Below are positions 63,631-64,000 of a stretch of DNA of 64,000 nt, one piece after another. The notes beneath the pieces are model-generated. The model saw only the letters and a list, made by a program, of their open reading frames with translations, had not been told where the DNA came from and searched no databases. How positions within the stretch are numbered: position 1 is the stretch's first letter; every line of letters starts with the position of its first letter. Location of the stretch: positions 1 to 64,000 of the forward strand of contig JAFTNZ010000008.1 of assembly GCA_017451645.1 (NCBI GenBank). The letters run 5' to 3'. The DNA is from Bacteroidaceae bacterium (lineage in GTDB: Bacteria > Bacteroidota > Bacteroidia > Bacteroidales > Bacteroidaceae). The translations under genes and the position numbers were made by a program.

Positions 63631-64000
63631 ATGAAAAGATATAGGTCAATAGCTGTTTTTGCAACGTGGTTTGTCGGTGTCCTTTGTACGTTGGCACAAG
63701 AGGTCATTGTGACTGTGACTCCTACCCAACAGGTGCTTCCTCCTCAAGTATTGTTATACTTGGCTGACCCAGGCAAGTATTTCACCATCACGTTGACCAA
63801 TACCACAGCTGATGTGCAGCAGGTGCATCTGGGACTTCAGTTGGAACAGACCATTCCTTCTTCCGATTTGGCCATCTCCACACCGGCTTATCGCCAACCG
63901 AAGGCGCCTTTTGTCGTTCAGGCCAATTCTGCTTATACGCTCAATTCGGTGGAGATGAAGAAACTGTTCGACCACATACCATCGGGAGAAATTCAGTGTC
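63631..64000 (+). CDS. Start of a secreted protein, possibly TANFOR-domain type (runs off the window)
   Basis: An open frame from ATG 63631 continues through the last base (123 codons visible). It has a signal peptide (MKRYRSIAVFATWFVGVLCTLAQ) followed by EVIVTVTPTQQVLPPQVLLYLADPGKYFTITLTNTTADVQQVHLGL, a strand pattern like the N-terminus of TANFOR-type surface proteins of Bacteroidales. The assignment is tentative because only the first 123 residues are visible. It starts 36 bp after the barrel gene. Confidence 0.6.
   Translation, partial: MKRYRSIAVFATWFVGVLCTLAQEVIVTVTPTQQVLPPQVLLYLADPGKYFTITLTNTTADVQQVHLGLQLEQTIPSSDLAISTPAYRQPKAPFVVQANSAYTLNSVEMKKLFDHIPSGEIQC

Overview
The window reads as a gut-type Bacteroidales chromosome, most likely Bacteroides or a close relative in Bacteroidaceae. 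Evidence: TAnnTTTG -7 boxes about 10-20 bp before start sites or leaders (e.g. 1407, 14210, 16339, 21102, 34913, 49663, 51106), A-rich translation starts, many LxxC lipoproteins, fimbrillin and GLUG surface proteins, a type IX secretion (T9SS) PorW/SprE lipoprotein with T9SS-type C-terminal tails on secreted proteins, two-gene B12-dependent methylmalonyl-CoA mutase, and a hybrid two-component regulator ending in an AraC domain. No species call is made.

Layout. 1-130: tail of a 5S rRNA gene and its terminator. 184-5693: a histidine kinase, then the housekeeping block yceD-rpmF-fabH-era-der. 5724-12944: surface proteins (fimbrillin/GLUG lipoprotein, a 1353-aa C10 cysteine protease, a DUF4595-like lipoprotein). 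13046-20020: asd, a radical SAM protein, a ROK glucokinase, a MORN protein, an alkaline phosphatase and a GH28 pectinase. 20021-21150: a gene-poor stretch with palindromic tandem repeats, a broken Ig-like gene end and tRNA-Pro(GGG). 21152-26610: aroA, a small membrane protein, a ZnuB-like permease and porW/sprE. 26611-29186: a 5'-nucleotidase lipoprotein next to a truncated integrase. 29187-33687: mutA and mutB (minus strand), separated by a GxxExxY nuclease-fold gene that sits inside a perfect 28-bp inverted repeat. 34076-39688: aqpZ, proC, XRE-cupin regulator, acyl-CoA synthetase, DUF2007 and a fimbrial lipoprotein. 39801-47406: three SurA/PpiC-type chaperone genes, an OstA-like protein, a small membrane protein and mutL, an envelope-biogenesis cluster. 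47685-53746: OmpA, a DUF1648 protein, Fic, a MITE-like element, an AraC membrane regulator, a small barrel protein and a lipoprotein. 53924-58582: CCA-type tRNA nucleotidyltransferase and a TPR-type hybrid two-component system. 58921-64000: the secreted locus that the hybrid regulator probably controls.

The strongest unusual signal is the inverted-repeat-bounded GxxExxY cassette inside the methylmalonyl-CoA mutase operon. Hairpins with related CACGGA-type arms but no gene lie at 33967-34030 and 61802-61859, which suggests a gene-bearing and gene-less repeat family. Other good leads are paired AATGATAAA direct repeats at 21-bp spacing facing both promoters of the hybrid-regulator locus, a 44-bp duplication of the cca 3' end bounding a 3.3-kb block, a nested-inverted-repeat MITE-like element, and four 21-bp palindromic tandem repeats. 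All family names come from reading motifs; no database search was run.
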